Assembly (NCBI GenBank): GCA_009776565.1 | Contig: WRNQ01000088.1 | Span: 1 to 6,854 of the forward strand | Direction: 5' to 3' | From: Synergistaceae bacterium | Lineage (GTDB): Bacteria > Synergistota > Synergistia > Synergistales > Aminobacteriaceae | DNA: 6,854 bases | Shown here: positions 5,576 through 6,854 of the stretch, in pieces | Numbering within the stretch: the first letter of the stretch is position 1 | Layout of the letters: every line of letters begins with the position of its first letter | The notes under the pieces: model-generated | Databases searched by the model: none | The model's input: the letters and a program-made list of their open reading frames with translations, nothing else | What the model was told of the DNA's origin: nothing | Program-made: the position numbers and the translations under genes

Positions 5576-6085
5576 ATGGATGCGTTTATTGAGAAATTGG
5601 TGAGCAAAAAGAGAAAAATTTCCGACTACATACTGAACTTGGGGATTGTTGTCGGAAGCTTGCTTTTGTCGCTTGTCGCCCTGACAATGCTTGCGGATCT
5701 TCTGGGAAGCATTGCGTTTCTAATTATTGCCGCTATCATTTATTTTGCGTATAAATTGATTCAGTTGACCAGTATTGAGTTTGAATACATTGTTACAAAC
5801 GGGAGCCTTGACATAGACAAAATAACGGCGCAGAGAAAAAGGAAGAGGATTTTTAGCGCTGAGTGCAGGGATTTTGAAGTCATGGCAAAAGTGAAGGGTT
5901 CCAACTACGGTCAGCACATAGAGTCGATAACAAGAAAAATAAACGCAGCGTCTTCCGCAGACCCTGACGGTGAATATTTTATTGTGTTGCCATATAAAGG
6001 CGAGAGAACAGTTGTATACTTTGAACCTGATAAGAGGATGCTGGACAGCTTTAGAAGGTTCATACCGCGGAAAATACTGGATTGA
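5576..6085 (+). CDS. DUF6106-like two-helix membrane protein, function unknown
   Basis: The protein has 169 residues. MDAFIEKLVSKK is a short basic cytoplasmic start; two hydrophobic helices lie at about 17-39 and 42-62. A soluble domain follows with FEYIVTNGSLDIDKI (69-83), a basic QRKRKR segment (86-91) and the end RRFIPRKILD. This layout, including the EY-I-TNG-LD-DKI and FIPRK blocks, is what I recall for the clostridial DUF6106 family, whose function is not known. Start: ATG 5576 with GGCGGAG (5561-5567) 8 nt before it; a longer frame from TTG 5552 would begin inside the terminator T-run and is rejected. It is followed 18 nt later by the next gene in the same frame, suggesting an operon. 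Confidence 0.8.
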   Translation: MDAFIEKLVSKKRKISDYILNLGIVVGSLLLSLVALTMLADLLGSIAFLIIAAIIYFAYKLIQLTSIEFEYIVTNGSLDIDKITAQRKRKRIFSAECRDFEVMAKVKGSNYGQHIESITRKINAASSADPDGEYFIVLPYKGERTVVYFEPDKRMLDSFRRFIPRKILD

Positions 6086-6103
6086 CGGGGGTTCGAATTC
6101 AGA

Positions 6104-6854
6104 TTGAAGAGAGGGAATTTTCTTTATATTCTAGTCCCGGCTATTATTGTAATAGCGGTGTTTGCGGGTTTTGTGGCATTTATGGAGTATCGAAAAAACA
6201 GGGAGAATGACGACGAGATAGATTTTTTTGATCAAAGCGAAGTAAACCTGGTTATTGGGTCGGAGTTGATCAAACTGAGGAATCCGCCGATAGTAAAAGA
6301 CAATGAAATAGCACTTCCTATAGGCGCTGTAAGAGCATATTTTGATCCGTATATATTCTGGGATAGCGAAAACAAAAGAGTAACGATAACGACAGCCGAC
6401 AAGGTTATCAGAATGAACACCGACAGGTTGACGACTTTCGCAAACGACAGGGAAGTAACTCTGAATTTCCCGGCGTTTGAAGAGAACGGCGCGGTATACA
6501 TTCCTTTGAAATTTCTTAAAGATGTTTATATGATCGATATTTCATATATTGAAGAGAGTAACGCAGTCGTGATTGACAGAAAGAATACTGTGGTTCAAGT
6601 TGCGGACGTCATTGCTGAAGGAGCGGCGCTTCGGAGCGGCAGGAGTGTGAGGGATCCAATTGTAAAGCGTTTGGAAATCACGGCTAGAGACGGCGCGCGT
6701 GGGGGCGCGTATGAATATCCGGATGACGTAGGCGCCGAGGTAGCCGGAAGCTCCTCAGGCGTCGCCTCAGTCGATGATACTGCTCCCGCCGGCGGCGCCG
6801 CCGCCGTGTCTGACGAGTCTGCCGAATCTGTCAATGCAGCTTCAGATGCAGCTT
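6104..6854 (+). CDS. Membrane-anchored copper-amine-oxidase-N domain protein, probably the N-terminus of a GH18-type cell-wall protein (partial)
   Basis: The reading frame is open from TTG 6104 to the window edge (250 codons, no stop). MKRGNFLY plus a hydrophobic helix at about 6-26 forms a signal anchor. Residues about 47-160 resemble the copper amine oxidase N-terminal domain, a beta-rich cell-surface module (for example LPIGAVRAYFDPYIFWDSEN, VYIPLKFLKD, NAVVIDRK). Residues about 164-192 (VQVADVIAEGAALRSGRSVR) look like the start of a bacterial SH3 domain, followed by an Ala/Gly/Ser/Asp-rich stretch from about 207. In clostridia this order commonly precedes a GH18 domain, which would lie outside the window. 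The TTG start is chosen because the only early ATG (residue 27) would lose the anchor; GGGGG (6087-6091) is a weak, distant ribosome binding site. Confidence 0.78.
   Translation, partial: MKRGNFLYILVPAIIVIAVFAGFVAFMEYRKNRENDDEIDFFDQSEVNLVIGSELIKLRNPPIVKDNEIALPIGAVRAYFDPYIFWDSENKRVTITTADKVIRMNTDRLTTFANDREVTLNFPAFEENGAVYIPLKFLKDVYMIDISYIEESNAVVIDRKNTVVQVADVIAEGAALRSGRSVRDPIVKRLEITARDGARGGAYEYPDDVGAEVAGSSSGVASVDDTAPAGGAAAVSDESAESVNAASDAA
6834..6854 (+). repeat. Start of a possible 12-bp coding repeat at the window edge
   Basis: ATGCAGCTTCAG (6834-6845) is followed by ATGCAGCTT (6846-6854), the first nine bases of a second copy, cut by the window end. In frame it encodes Ala/Ser/Asp-rich sequence and may be the beginning of another linker array. 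Confidence 0.35.

Noticed and set aside
6232..6834. - strand frames at the right end
   Set aside because: They are antisense to the open frame that carries a signal anchor and a copper-amine-oxidase-N domain.

Overview
The window looks like a chromosomal fragment of a Clostridia-type Firmicute (Lachnospiraceae/Oscillospiraceae-like, probably uncultured). The grounds are AG-rich ribosome binding sites with 8-nt spacing, sigma-A promoters of the TTGCAA/17/TATAAT kind, a one-domain-each SLBB + helix-hairpin-helix ComEA, a DUF6106-type membrane protein, and an anchored copper-amine-oxidase-N domain protein of the kind that carries GH18 domains in clostridia. All intact genes lie on the + strand. 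The family names come from recognised motifs; no database search was possible.

Layout. 1-618 is a gene-free leader region: an inverted repeat, a good promoter (229-257), then about 325 bp of nested tandem repeats (12, 14 and 83/96 bp units). 619-3282 encodes an 887-residue MalT/LAL-type STAND ATPase regulator with a LuxR HTH and a 27-bp coding minisatellite in the linker before the HTH. 3283-3490 holds a 9-bp minisatellite between the arms of a possible terminator, then purine-rich DNA. A strong extended -10 promoter (3493-3521) precedes comEA (3608-4531). 4533-5103 is a gene graveyard: an N-terminal DUF1016 (YhcG) remnant with an in-frame TAG, followed directly by a short piece of a type III restriction Res subunit around its Walker A motif. 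A promoter (5155-5183) and a degenerate 22-bp tandem array lead into a well-folded tRNA-Thr(CGU) (5445-5516) and its Rho-independent terminator (5520-5553). Last come a DUF6106-like membrane protein (5576-6085) and the start of an anchored copper-amine-oxidase-N domain protein (6104 to the window edge), the two probably forming an operon.

The most unusual theme is that several transcribed but loosely constrained segments carry their own tandem array, each with a different unit: the regulator's 5' leader, the regulator's inter-domain linker, the regulator's 3' UTR/terminator loop, and the tRNA's 5' leader. The leader array of the regulator is the most striking. It is in effect a tandem series of ribosome binding sites (GAGG or GAGGAG, 8 nt, ATG), whose last copy is the real start of the regulator gene. 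No complete new defence or mobile system is visible; the restriction-related genes here are broken.
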